Positions 18,450 to 27,377 of a stretch of DNA of 64,000 bases are shown piece by piece. A program made the translations under genes and the position numbers. This DNA is from Pelomonas aquatica. GTDB taxonomy: Bacteria; Pseudomonadota; Gammaproteobacteria; Burkholderiales; Burkholderiaceae_C. Each line of letters begins with the position of its first letter. Within the stretch, counting starts at the first letter, position 1. The notes under the pieces are model-generated. The model was not told where the DNA came from, searched no databases, and saw only the letters and a program-made list of their open reading frames with translations. The stretch lies in NCBI RefSeq assembly GCF_026712205.1, contig NZ_JAPPUW010000001.1, positions 1-64,000 on the forward strand. The letters are read 5' to 3'.

Positions 18450-19228
18450 GCGGCCCCAGGCCCCAGAACGCGCTTGACGCCCGCGACCGCGAACGCGGCG
18501 AGCAGCCCGGCGTCCGCGCCGCCGTCGGTCACGAGCACGTCCACGTCGGCGGCCGGGCAGATCTGGATGCGGCTGGCCTGGCCGAGCTTGCTGGAGTCCG
18601 CCAGCACGACGCGCTTGTTCGCGCGGCCCAGCATCGCGCGCGCCACGGTGGCCTCGTTCCACAGATAGTCCATCGCGCCGTTGACCGCGTCGAAGCCGAC
18701 CGGCGACACCAGCGCCCAGTCGACCTGCAGCCGGCCGATCTCGGCCACCGTCTGCTCGCCATAGGTGGCGGGCACGTCGGTCTCGATGCGCCCGCCCAGC
18801 AGCCTGACCTCGCAGTCCGGCCGACGGGCCAGCACCATGGCCGCCTCCAGCGAGTTGGTGACGACGGTCAGGCCCTCGCGCCGGGCCAGTTCCTCGGCCA
18901 GGGCCAGCGTGGTCGAACCCGCGTCCAGGAAGCAGGCCTGGCCAGGCTGGACCAGCGCGGCGGCCAGCCGGGCGATCTCGCGCTTCTGCGGCTGCTGCAG
19001 GCCGGTGCGCTCCAGATAGGCCGGCTCGGGCGGCACGGCCGGCGCGACGGCCGGCGGCACCGCGCCGCCGTGCACGCGCGCCAGCTGGCCCGAGCGCTCC
19101 AGCTCGATCAGGTCGCGCCGCACGGTCTCCTTGGACACGCTCAGGGCCTCGGCGAAGTGTTCGGTGGTCAGACGGTGATGGGTCTGGAGCAGGTCCAGGA
19201 TGCGGCGGTGTCGTTCAGCAACCCACAT
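18440..19228 (-). CDS. DeoR-family transcriptional regulator (GlpR-like)
   Basis: A 262-residue repressor: winged HTH at the N-terminus (RILDLLQTHHRLTTEHFAEALSVS then KETVRRDLIELE) and a C-terminal DeoRC sugar-phosphate sensor (DAGSTTLALAEEL, VVTNSL, LLGGRI, DYLWNEATV). Start taken at the ATG at 19228 (MWVAERHRRIL), which places the HTH at the usual distance; the frame reaches 19381. It is divergent from the TonB-receptor operon and probably controls it, with a phosphorylated sugar or glycerol phosphate as the likely inducer (inference from the family and from the GlpQ-like gene nearby). Confidence 0.9.
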   Translation of the reverse strand: MWVAERHRRILDLLQTHHRLTTEHFAEALSVSKETVRRDLIELERSGQLARVHGGAVPPAVAPAVPPEPAYLERTGLQQPQKREIARLAAALVQPGQACFLDAGSTTLALAEELARREGLTVVTNSLEAAMVLARRPDCEVRLLGGRIETDVPATYGEQTVAEIGRLQVDWALVSPVGFDAVNGAMDYLWNEATVARAMLGRANKRVVLADSSKLGQASRIQICPAADVDVLVTDGGADAGLLAAFAVAGVKRVLGPGAAQA

Positions 19229-19337
19229 GAGCGGCAGGAAAGGCGGACAGGAAAAGTGGCGGGGCCGAGTAGGCCAGGGCCGTATGGCTTTTGTGTGAAT
19301 ACGAGGTTGGATGTGGAAATCCGTGGATATCCAGTCA

Positions 19338-19377
19338 CAGCCACCGATTTGTCGCAGAACTGTCGTGGATTTTTGTG
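19338..19377 (+). promoter_or_regulatory. Pho-box-like direct repeats upstream of the TonB-receptor operon
   Basis: Seven-base units repeat every 11 bases, the spacing of PhoB boxes: CAGCCAC (19338), TTGTCGC (19349), CTGTCGT (19360) and a weak TTTTGTG (19371), with 4-base spacers CGAT, AGAA and GGAT. The E. coli unit is CTGTCAT, so the two middle units match at 5 and 6 of 7 positions. It lies about 95-125 bases before the ATG of the TonB receptor. PhoB control fits the phosphoesterase content of the operon. Confidence 0.65.
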
Positions 19378-19461
19378 ACATTGCAGCCCGTCACACCACC
19401 GACCCCGGGTCTTCCCGAGGCCGCCACCCTCAGCCTCCACACGCGCAACGCGCCCCACATC

Positions 19462-21729
19462 ATGCGATCTGCAGTTCATGCCCTCACCCCCCTGGCCGCC
19501 CTGCTGGGCCTGGCCTTCACAGCCCTGCCGGCCCTGGCCCAGAGCAGCGAGACCACCGAGCTCGAACGCGTCACCGTCACGCTCGGCCGCGGCCAGATCC
19601 GCTCCGTGCAGGGCCTGACCAAGGCCGACTTCGAGGCCGCCGCCGCGGCCGGCCAGAGCCCGCTGGCCACCGTGTCGCGCCTGCCCGGCGTCAACTTCCA
19701 GTCGGCCGACCCGCTGGGCAACTACGAGTGGTCCACCCGCTTCACGGTGCGCGCCTTCTCGCAGAACCAGCTCGGCTTCACGCTGGATGGCGTGCCCCTG
19801 GGCGACATGAGCTACGGCAACCTGAACGGCCTGCACATCAGCCGCGCCATCTCCAGCGAGAACGTCGCCCGCGCCGACCTGTCGCAGGGCACCGGCTCGC
19901 TGGACACGCCCTCGTCCAGCAACCTCGGCGGCACGCTGCAGTTCTATTCCTCCGACCCGGCCAAGGCCTTCGGCCTGCAGGTTTCGCAGACGCTGGGCAG
20001 CAACAGCAACCGCCGCACTTTCGTGCGCCTGGACAGCGGCCAGTCGGCCCTGGGCGGCATCTACGCCAGCTACACCCACCAGCAGGCCGACAAGTGGCGC
20101 GGCCACGGCCAGCAGCGCCAGGACCAGTTCAACTTGAAGTACGTGAAGGACTTCGGCGAGACCCGCCTGTCGGCCTTCGTCAACACGTCCAACCGCCGCG
20201 AGATCGACTACCAGGACATGTCGCTGGAGATGGTCAACCGCCTCGGCTACAACTGGGACAACTATTACCCCGACTTCAACGCCGCCGTCCAGTCGGCCAA
20301 GGGCATCTGGACCCAGGGCGAAACCAGCGTGGACGACGCCTACTACGCCGGCTCGGGCCTGCGCAAGGACACGCTGGCCGGCGTGACGCTGGACGCCAGG
20401 CTGGCCGACGGCCTGCGCCTGAAGACCACCGTCTACAACCACCACAACGACGGCCGCGGCCTCTGGTTCACCCCCTACACCTCCTCGATGGACGGCCCGC
20501 CCGACGCGAGCGGCAACCCCACCAAGGGCACCCCCGTCGCGCTGCGCACGACCGAATACGCCATCCGCCGCGGCGGCCTGACCGCGACGCTGGACTACGA
20601 GATCGGCGCCCACCAGCTGCGCGCCTCGCTCTGGCACGAGGACAACGACTTCAACCAGGCCCGCCGCTTCTACAACGCCAGCCCGAACGCCATCCCCAGC
20701 CCCTACGACTTCCCGAGCAACCCCTTCCTGACGCAGTGGCAGTACGCCTTCAACACGAAGACCGACCAGTTCTCGCTGTCAGACACCATCGCGCTGGCCA
20801 AGGACCTGACGCTGGGCGCCGGCTTCAAGTCGCTGCGCGCCAAGATCGACGGCAACCTGCTGGTGGGCAGCAACAAGCCGAACGGCTCCATCACGGCCAG
20901 CAAGGGCTTCCTGCCCCAGGTCGGCCTGAACTACCAGCTCAGCCGCACGGACGAACTCTTCACCAGCATCTCGCGCAATATGCGCGCCTACCAGGGCGCC
21001 GGCACCGGCACGACGCCCTTCGCGACGACGCAGGCGGGCTTCGACGCGATCAAGGGCTCGCTGCACCCCGAGACCTCGGACAACTTCGAGGCCGGCTGGC
21101 GCACCAGCAGCAAGCTGTATGAGGCGGCCGTCACCGCCTATGTCGTCAACTTCAAGGACCGCCTGCTCGGCGTGACCCAGGGCTCGGGCATCCAGGGCAA
21201 CCCGACGGTGCTGAGCAACGTCGGCGGCGTGCGCACCAAGGGCCTGGAAGTCGCGCTGTCGCTGCGCCTGATGCCCGGCCTGAGCTGGTACAACAGCCTG
21301 AGCCTGAGCAACTCGACCTACCAGGACAACGTCACCAGCAAGGACGCCAGCAACAACACCGTCACGGTCGCCACCGCCGGCAAGCACGTCGTCGACGCGC
21401 CCGACCAGATGGTCAAGAGCATCCTCAGCTACGACGACGGCCAGTGGTTCGGCAACTTCGGTGCCGACTACATGTCCAAGCGCTACTACAGCTACCTGAA
21501 CGACGCCGCGGTGTCGGGCCGCACGCTGTTCAACCTGAGCGGCGGCCTGCGCACCAAGTCGCTGGGCTTCCTGGCCGAGGGCAGCGTGCAGGTCGGCGTG
21601 ACCAACCTGACCGACCGCAAATACATCTCGACGGTGGGCAGCAATGGCTTCGGCAACAGCGGCGACAGCCAGACGCTGCTGCAGGGCGCGCCGCGCCAGT
21701 TCTTCGTGACCCTGACCGGCAAGCTCTGA
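19462..21729 (+). CDS. TonB-dependent outer-membrane receptor
   Basis: A 755-residue receptor with a signal peptide (cleavage after ALA, near residue 28), a plug domain (about 50-170; LATVSRLPGVNFQSADPLG, DGVPLGDMSYGN, LGGTLQFYS) and a 22-strand type barrel ending in GAPRQFFVTLTGKL. The last residue is Leu rather than the usual Phe. It opens an overlapping operon with PhoD-like, binding-protein and ABC genes, so it probably takes up a phosphorylated organic compound across the outer membrane. The ATG at 19462 begins the signal peptide; longer frames lack one. Confidence 0.9.
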   Translation: MRSAVHALTPLAALLGLAFTALPALAQSSETTELERVTVTLGRGQIRSVQGLTKADFEAAAAAGQSPLATVSRLPGVNFQSADPLGNYEWSTRFTVRAFSQNQLGFTLDGVPLGDMSYGNLNGLHISRAISSENVARADLSQGTGSLDTPSSSNLGGTLQFYSSDPAKAFGLQVSQTLGSNSNRRTFVRLDSGQSALGGIYASYTHQQADKWRGHGQQRQDQFNLKYVKDFGETRLSAFVNTSNRREIDYQDMSLEMVNRLGYNWDNYYPDFNAAVQSAKGIWTQGETSVDDAYYAGSGLRKDTLAGVTLDARLADGLRLKTTVYNHHNDGRGLWFTPYTSSMDGPPDASGNPTKGTPVALRTTEYAIRRGGLTATLDYEIGAHQLRASLWHEDNDFNQARRFYNASPNAIPSPYDFPSNPFLTQWQYAFNTKTDQFSLSDTIALAKDLTLGAGFKSLRAKIDGNLLVGSNKPNGSITASKGFLPQVGLNYQLSRTDELFTSISRNMRAYQGAGTGTTPFATTQAGFDAIKGSLHPETSDNFEAGWRTSSKLYEAAVTAYVVNFKDRLLGVTQGSGIQGNPTVLSNVGGVRTKGLEVALSLRLMPGLSWYNSLSLSNSTYQDNVTSKDASNNTVTVATAGKHVVDAPDQMVKSILSYDDGQWFGNFGADYMSKRYYSYLNDAAVSGRTLFNLSGGLRTKSLGFLAEGSVQVGVTNLTDRKYISTVGSNGFGNSGDSQTLLQGAPRQFFVTLTGKL

Positions 21730-22862
21730 TGGGCACGTCGCTCGACCGGCGCCAGCTGATGCTGGCCGCCGGGCTGGCGGCGGTGGGCGTGAGCGCGCAG
21801 GCGGGCTCGCGCCCGCTGGCGCTCGCGGCGCCCACCGACCCACACCAGCTCCAGCAACTGCGAATTGCCTTCGGCTCCTGCGCCAAGCAGTCCAGGCCGC
21901 AGCCCATCTGGGCCGCGGTGCGGGCCGCGCGGCCGGAGCTGTTCCTGTTCCTCGGCGACAACCTGTACGCCGACGCGCAGGACGCCGACACGCTGCGCCA
22001 GCGCTATGCCGAGTTCCGCCGCGTCGAGGCGCTGCAGTCCTTCCGCCGCGACGTGCCGCATCTCGCGATCTGGGACGACCACGACTTCGGCGACGACGAT
22101 GTCGGCGGCGACTACCCGCTGAAGGCCCTGTCGCAGCAGCTCTTCTGCGACGAATGGGGCGAGCCCGCCGACTCGCCGCGCCGCACGCGCCCGGGCATCT
22201 ACGAGGCCTACCGCATCGAACGCGGCGGCCGCACGGTGCAGGTGCTGATGCTGGACCTGCGCTTCAACCGCACGCCCCTCGTCGCCGACCCCGCGCTGAA
22301 GCAGGGTTATGCAGCCATGTACGCGAAGGCCAAGCTCGGCGGCGGCGCGATGAAGGGCTGGTACACGCCCAACCTCGACCCGGCCGCCACGCTGCTGGGC
22401 GAGCCGCAATGGGCCTGGCTGGCCGAGCGCCTGGCCGAGCCGGCCGACGTGCGCCTGCTGTGCTCCAGCGTGCAGCTGGCCGCCGAGGGCACGGGCTGGG
22501 AGGGCTGGAGCAACTTCCCGCTGGAACGCCAGCGCCTGGTGGACCTGATCCGCGAGAAGCGGGCCGAAGGCGTCGTCGTCATCAGCGGCGACATGCACTA
22601 CGCCGACCTGTCGCGCTGGGACACGCCCGCCTGCTACCCGCTGTGGGACCTGACCTCCAGCGGCCTGACCGAGGTCTGGGACATCCCGACGCCCAATGCG
22701 CGCCGCGTCTCCGAGGTCTATGCTGGCGTCAACTTCGGCCTCGTCGACCTGGACTTCTCCAGGCCGGTGCCCGAGCTGACCCTGGCCATCCGCGACGTGA
22801 AGGGCGACACCCGCCTGCAGCAGCGCCTGAGCCTCGACCAACTCCGCTTCACCAAGGCATGA
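21729..22862 (+). CDS. PhoD-like metallophosphatase, Tat-type export signal
   Basis: A 377-residue metallophosphatase. The N-terminus carries a twin-Arg pattern (DRRQLMLAAG). Metal-binding blocks are visible: RIAFGSCAKQ, LFLFLGDNLYAD, AIWDDHDFGDDD and VVVISGDMHYADLS. PhoD enzymes are periplasmic phosphomono/diesterases induced by phosphate starvation. The start overlaps the receptor stop (TGATG) and the end overlaps the binding-protein gene. Its likely role is to trim a phosphoester in the periplasm before import. Confidence 0.88.
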   Translation: MGTSLDRRQLMLAAGLAAVGVSAQAGSRPLALAAPTDPHQLQQLRIAFGSCAKQSRPQPIWAAVRAARPELFLFLGDNLYADAQDADTLRQRYAEFRRVEALQSFRRDVPHLAIWDDHDFGDDDVGGDYPLKALSQQLFCDEWGEPADSPRRTRPGIYEAYRIERGGRTVQVLMLDLRFNRTPLVADPALKQGYAAMYAKAKLGGGAMKGWYTPNLDPAATLLGEPQWAWLAERLAEPADVRLLCSSVQLAAEGTGWEGWSNFPLERQRLVDLIREKRAEGVVVISGDMHYADLSRWDTPACYPLWDLTSSGLTEVWDIPTPNARRVSEVYAGVNFGLVDLDFSRPVPELTLAIRDVKGDTRLQQRLSLDQLRFTKA

Positions 22863-23920
22863 GCACCACACTCACCCGCCGCGACCTCCTCGCCGGCCTG
22901 GCCGGCGCCACCGCTTCGGGCCTCGCGCCGCGGGCGCTGGCCCAACCCACCGCGCTCGAAAAGGCCGCCCGCGCCGAAGGCCGCATCGCCAGCGTCGGCA
23001 TGCCCGACGACTGGGCCAACTGGCGCGCCACCTGGGCCGATCTGCAGCGCCTCTACGGCCTCGCCCATGTCGACACCGACATGAGCAGCGCCGAGGAGAT
23101 CGCCAAGATCGAGGCCGAGCGCGCCAACGCCAGCATCGACATCGGCGACGTCGGCTTCGAGTTCGGCGCCATCGCCAAGGCCCGCGGCATCACGCGCGCC
23201 TACAAGCCGACGACCTGGAGCCAGATCCCCGACTGGGCCAAGGATCCCGATGGCCACTGGGCGCTGGCCTACACCGGCACCATCGCCTTCGCCGTCAACA
23301 AGCGCCTGCTGAAGGACGTGCCGCGCAGCTGGAAGGCGCTGTTCGCGGCCCAGCCGCGCGTGCTGATCGGCGCCGTCGGCCGCGCGGCCCAGGCCAACGC
23401 GACCGTGCTGGCCGCGGCCCATGCGCTGGGCGGCGACGAGACCCGGCTGCAGCCCGCGCTGCAGGCCTTCGCCCGGCTCGCCAAGGCCCGCAGGCTCATC
23501 AGCACCGACCCCTCGCCCGCGCTGATGGAACGCGCCGAGGCCGAGGTCTTCCTGATGTGGGATTTCAATGCACTGAGCTACCGCGACAAGCTGCCCAACG
23601 CGGCCGACTACGAGCTGCTGATCCCCAGCGACGGCAGCATCACCAGCGGCTACACGACGCTGCTGAACAGCTATTCCAAGCGCCCCAACGCCGGCAACCT
23701 GGCGCGCGAATACATCTTCAGCGACGCCGGCCAGCTCAACCTCGCGCGCGGCAACGCCCGCCCCATCCGCGTGGACCACATGGCCCTGCCCGAGGACGTG
23801 AAGAAGAAGCTGCTGCCGGCCGCCCAGTACGCCGCCGCGCGCCCGCTCAAGCCGCAGGTCTGGACCGAGGAAGTGAAGAAGCTACCCAGGGCATGGCAGC
23901 GAGAGGTGCTGGGCGCATGA
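22859..23920 (+). CDS. ABC transporter substrate-binding protein
   Basis: A 353-residue periplasmic binding protein with a twin-Arg-like signal (LTRRDLLAGLAG). The fold is the iron/thiamine/2-aminoethylphosphonate class of binding proteins: EGRIASVGMPDDWANW, then INIGD-like SIDIGDVGFEFG, YTGTIAFAVNKRLL and the C-terminal YIFSDAGQLNLARGNARPI. Substrate-binding residues cannot be assigned to a ligand by eye. It overlaps both neighbours by 4 bases. Context suggests a phosphodiester or phosphonate ligand. Confidence 0.85.
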   Translation: MSTTLTRRDLLAGLAGATASGLAPRALAQPTALEKAARAEGRIASVGMPDDWANWRATWADLQRLYGLAHVDTDMSSAEEIAKIEAERANASIDIGDVGFEFGAIAKARGITRAYKPTTWSQIPDWAKDPDGHWALAYTGTIAFAVNKRLLKDVPRSWKALFAAQPRVLIGAVGRAAQANATVLAAAHALGGDETRLQPALQAFARLAKARRLISTDPSPALMERAEAEVFLMWDFNALSYRDKLPNAADYELLIPSDGSITSGYTTLLNSYSKRPNAGNLAREYIFSDAGQLNLARGNARPIRVDHMALPEDVKKKLLPAAQYAAARPLKPQVWTEEVKKLPRAWQREVLGA

Positions 23921-24693
23921 ACAAGCTCGTCCTGCTGCTCGTCGACGGCCTGCGCGCCGACACCGCGCGCGACTACCTCGGCTACGTCCAGGCCCTGAAC
24001 GAGGCCGGCCGCGCGCACTGGAGCAACCTGCGCTGCGAGCTGCCCAGCCTGTCGCGCCCGCTCTACGCCACCGTGCTGAACGGCCGCACGCCGCTGGACC
24101 ACGGCATCCTCGGCAACGTCCAGGCCGGCCAGCGCTGCGGCAGCACCGTCTTCGACGACCTCGCCGCCGCCGGCCGCAGCTCGGCCGTGGCGGCCTACCA
24201 CTGGGTGTTCGAACTGCTGACCGGCGCCGTCTTCGACCCGCTGGCCCACCGCGAGACCGCCCTGCCCCAGCTCGGCATCGAGGCCGCGCGCTGGTACTGG
24301 GAGGACGACTATCCCGACTCCCACCTGCTGGCCGACGCCGAGGCCCTGCGCCTGGCGCACGCGCCCGACTTCCTGTTCGTGCACCCGATGGGGCTGGACC
24401 TGGCCGGCCACCGCCACGGCGGCGAGTCCACCGGCTACAGCTTCGCCGCCCGCAAGCTGGACATGGTGCTGGCCCAGGCCCTGCCGCGCTGGCATGCCGC
24501 CGGCTACGACCTGCTGCTGACCAGCGACCACGGCATGCACGCCGACCACTGGCACGGCGGCCCGCTGCCGGTGGAGCGCGACGTGCCGCTGGTCTGGCTG
24601 CCGCACCAGGGCGGCGCCGAAGCCCCCGCCGGCTGGCCGGCGACTCAGACCGGCATCCGCGGCTTCGTCGCCCAGCGTCTCGGATGCGCCTGA
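23917..24693 (+). CDS. Cytosolic alkaline-phosphatase-superfamily phosphodiesterase
   Basis: A 258-residue member of the type I phosphodiesterase/nucleotide pyrophosphatase superfamily. Metal-binding features: LLLVDGLRAD at the N-terminus, the nucleophile-type region SLSRPLYATVLNGRTPLDHGI, HPMGLDLAGHRHGG and LLTSDHGMHADHWHGG near the C-terminus. There is no signal peptide, so it works in the cytoplasm, presumably on the compound brought in by the ABC transporter encoded around it. Phosphonoacetate hydrolase belongs to the same superfamily, so a phosphonate substrate is an alternative. Overlaps with neighbours: 4 and 10 bases. Confidence 0.85.
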   Translation: MNKLVLLLVDGLRADTARDYLGYVQALNEAGRAHWSNLRCELPSLSRPLYATVLNGRTPLDHGILGNVQAGQRCGSTVFDDLAAAGRSSAVAAYHWVFELLTGAVFDPLAHRETALPQLGIEAARWYWEDDYPDSHLLADAEALRLAHAPDFLFVHPMGLDLAGHRHGGESTGYSFAARKLDMVLAQALPRWHAAGYDLLLTSDHGMHADHWHGGPLPVERDVPLVWLPHQGGAEAPAGWPATQTGIRGFVAQRLGCA

Positions 24694-25523
24694 CCCCGGC
24701 CCGCGCCTGGCTCACCGCCGGGCCCATGCTGCTGCTGATGGTGGCGGCCCTGCTGCTGCCCTTCGGCTGGCGCAGCGCGGACCTGCTGCGCGCCTGCCTG
24801 GGCGGCGGCGAGTGCGCGCTGCACGAGCTGTGGGCCGACCGCTTCTACATCGACGCCATCGCGCGCACCGTGGGGCTGTCGGCCGCCTCCACCGCGCTGG
24901 GCCTGGTGCTGGGCCTGGGCGCGGCCCTGCACCTCGTCGCCCACCCGCGCTGGGAGAAGCCGGTCGCCGTGCTGGCCGGCCTGGGCGCCAACTTCGCCGG
25001 CGTGCCGCTGGCGCTGGCGCTGACGCTGCTGCTGGGCAGCCAGGGCGTGCTGACGACGCTGGCGCAAAAGAGCCTCAGCCTGGCCGGCCTGCTGCAGGGC
25101 TGGGACCTGAACAGCGACGCCGGCCTGCTGCTGGCCTTCACCGCATTCCAGGTGCCGCTGGCCGTCGTGCTGTTGATGGCGCCGGTGCGCCTGCTCGACC
25201 CGGCGCTCGCCGAGGCCGCCGCGACGCTGGGCGCGCGCCCCGCCACGTTCTGGCGCCGCGTGGGCCTGCCGCTGCTGGCGCCCAGCCTGATCGAGACGGC
25301 CAGCCTGCTGTTCGCCAACGCGGCGGCGGCCTACGCAACGCCGTTCGCGCTGGCCGGCACCGCCAGCCCGGTGCTGGCCGTGCGCATCGCGGCGGCCGTC
25401 AGCGGCGACATCTTTTCGCAGCCGGAGCTGGCCACGGCGCTGTCCCTCGTGATGGCGGTGCTGCTGCTCGCCGTCATCGTCGGCGGCCGGCTGTGGTCAG
25501 CGCGATTGAGGCGTTCGGCATGA
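24684..25523 (+). CDS. ABC transporter permease 1
   Basis: A 279-residue permease with about six helices and the binding-protein-dependent transport (EAA) loop LLDPALAEAAATLGARPATFWRRVGLPLL near residues 170-200. It overlaps the phosphodiesterase gene by 10 bases and the next permease by 4. It forms the membrane channel as a heterodimer with permease 2, energised by the downstream ATPase. Confidence 0.9.
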   Translation: MRLTPARAWLTAGPMLLLMVAALLLPFGWRSADLLRACLGGGECALHELWADRFYIDAIARTVGLSAASTALGLVLGLGAALHLVAHPRWEKPVAVLAGLGANFAGVPLALALTLLLGSQGVLTTLAQKSLSLAGLLQGWDLNSDAGLLLAFTAFQVPLAVVLLMAPVRLLDPALAEAAATLGARPATFWRRVGLPLLAPSLIETASLLFANAAAAYATPFALAGTASPVLAVRIAAAVSGDIFSQPELATALSLVMAVLLLAVIVGGRLWSARLRRSA

Positions 25524-26332
25524 AGACGCCGAAGTCAGCCAACCGCCCCTGGCGCCTGCCCGCCTTCGCCTTCTGGGCCGCGGCCCTGCTCGTGCTGCTG
25601 CCGCCGCTGGCCGTGCTGGCCTACGCCTTGAGCGAGCGCTGGGACCAGGGCCTGCTGCCGCAGGGCGCCACGCTGCACTGGCTGGCCGGCCTCGCGGCCG
25701 ACGAACGCGTGCGCACGGCGGCCTGGAACTCGGTCTGGGTCTCTGGCGCCGCCGCGGCGCTGGCCGTCGTGCTCGGCGGCGCGGCCAGCCTGGCCGGCCA
25801 TCTCGCGTCGCCGCGCCTCAAGGCCCTGCTGGATGCGCTGGCCCTGCTGCCCTATGCCATCCCGCCGGTTGTCGTCGCCATCGGCGCGCTGGACCTTTTC
25901 GTCGGCCGCTGGGGCGATGTGCTGGACCTGCGGGCCGTCTACGTCGGCCTGCTGGCCGCGCTGCTGTTCCCGCTGGTGCACCAGACGCTGTCGGCCGCGC
26001 TGCAGCAGCTGGACGCCCAGCCGCTGATCGACGCCGGCCGCACGCTGGGCGCGTCCGACGGCCTGCTGCTGCGCCGCGTGCTGCTGCCGCTGCTGCTGCC
26101 GGCCTTCGCCGCGGCCGGCCTGCTGGCCTGGACGACGGCGGCCATGGAGTTCGCCATCGCCAACCTGCTGCTGGCCGGCTCGCTGGAGCTGCTGCAGCCC
26201 CTCGTCAACGGCCTGCGCGGCGCCAACGGCCATCTCGCGGCGGCGCTGATCGTCGTCAGCCTCGTCATCGTCACCCTGCTCGGCACCCTCGTGCATCTGC
26301 TCACCTCATGGCGAACCCCAGCGCGCTCCTGA
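25520..26332 (+). CDS. ABC transporter permease 2
   Basis: A 270-residue permease, six predicted helices, with the EAA-type loop [25 protein letters not shown]. The start at 25520 overlaps permease 1 by 4 bases and the end overlaps the ATPase gene by 25 bases, unusual even for this tightly packed operon. Pairs with permease 1 in an importer of the Fe/thiamine/phosphonate class. Confidence 0.9.
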   Translation: MKTPKSANRPWRLPAFAFWAAALLVLLPPLAVLAYALSERWDQGLLPQGATLHWLAGLAADERVRTAAWNSVWVSGAAAALAVVLGGAASLAGHLASPRLKALLDALALLPYAIPPVVVAIGALDLFVGRWGDVLDLRAVYVGLLAALLFPLVHQTLSAALQQLDAQPLIDAGRTLGASDGLLLRRVLLPLLLPAFAAAGLLAWTTAAMEFAIANLLLAGSLELLQPLVNGLRGANGHLAAALIVVSLVIVTLLGTLVHLLTSWRTPARS

Positions 26333-27321
26333 TCCACCAGGCCGGCCTGGCCCTCGGCGGCCGCGCCATCCTGCAAGGCATCAACCTCGACCTGCCCCCC
26401 GGCCAGGTGCTGGCCCTGCTGGGCGGCTCGGGCTGCGGCAAGACCACGCTGCTGCGCGCCATCGCCGGCCTGCAGCCGCTGGACAGCGGCAGCGTGCAGC
26501 TCGACGGCCGCGACGTGTCGGCCTTGCCCACGGCCGAGCGCGGCATCGGCGTCGTGTTCCAGCACTACGCCCTCTTCCCCAACCTCAGCGTGCGGGACAA
26601 CATCGGCTTCGGCCTGCAGGCGCGCGGCGAAGCCGCGGCGGCGCAGCAGGCCCGCGTCGCCGAGCTGCTGGCCCTCGTCGGCCTCGCCGAGCACGCCGCC
26701 AAGCGCCCGGCCCAGCTCTCCGGCGGCCAGCGCCAGCGCGTGGCCCTGGCGCGCGCGCTCGCGCCGCACCCGTCGCTGCTGCTGCTGGACGAACCCTTCT
26801 CGGCGCTGGACGAATCCTTCCGCGTGCCGCTGCGGCGCTCCTTCCGCCAGCTGCAGCGCGAGCTGGGCCAGAGCTGCGTGCTCGTCACGCACGACCGCGA
26901 CGAGGCCTTCGAGCTGGCCGACCAGGTGGCCGTGATGTTCGACGGCCGCATCGAGCAATGCAGCCCGCCGGCCGAGCTGTGGCAGCGCCCGCGCACGCGC
27001 CGCGTGGCCGACTTCCTCGGCGCCTTCAACCGGCTGGATGCGCGCAGCGCGCCCGAACCCTGGCGGCGCGACGGCGGCTGCTGGATCGCGCCGCTGGCCG
27101 CGCTGCAGATCAGCTCACCCGACACGCCGGCCGAGGCCTGGCGCTTCGCCGCCCGCGTGCTGGCCGCCCACCCCGGGCGCCAGCACACCAGCGTCGAGCT
27201 GCAGGCCTGGGGCGAGCAAGCGCTGACGCTGAACCTGGTGCCCGACGCGCCCGCGCCGGCTCCCGGCATGCTGCTGGACCTGGCCCTGCCGGCCACGGCC
27301 CTGCAGTGGCTGGCGGACTGA
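26308..27321 (+). CDS. ABC importer ATP-binding protein
   Basis: A 337-residue ATPase of the PotA/FbpC/PhnT type. Walker [11 protein letters not shown] (about residue 36), Q-loop [14 protein letters not shown], signature [15 protein letters not shown], Walker [13 protein letters not shown] and switch [15 protein letters not shown]-terminal extension of about 110 residues forms a TOBE-like regulatory domain. It is the last gene of the overlapping run that begins at the TonB receptor; the GlpQ-like gene follows after 56 bases. Confidence 0.92.
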   Translation: MANPSALLIHQAGLALGGRAILQGINLDLPPGQVLALLGGSGCGKTTLLRAIAGLQPLDSGSVQLDGRDVSALPTAERGIGVVFQHYALFPNLSVRDNIGFGLQARGEAAAAQQARVAELLALVGLAEHAAKRPAQLSGGQRQRVALARALAPHPSLLLLDEPFSALDESFRVPLRRSFRQLQRELGQSCVLVTHDRDEAFELADQVAVMFDGRIEQCSPPAELWQRPRTRRVADFLGAFNRLDARSAPEPWRRDGGCWIAPLAALQISSPDTPAEAWRFAARVLAAHPGRQHTSVELQAWGEQALTLNLVPDAPAPAPGMLLDLALPATALQWLAD

Positions 27322-27377
27322 CATCGATCCATCACGAAACGGGCCTAGCGTCGGCAGGCTGTTTCTCTGGAGCTTTC

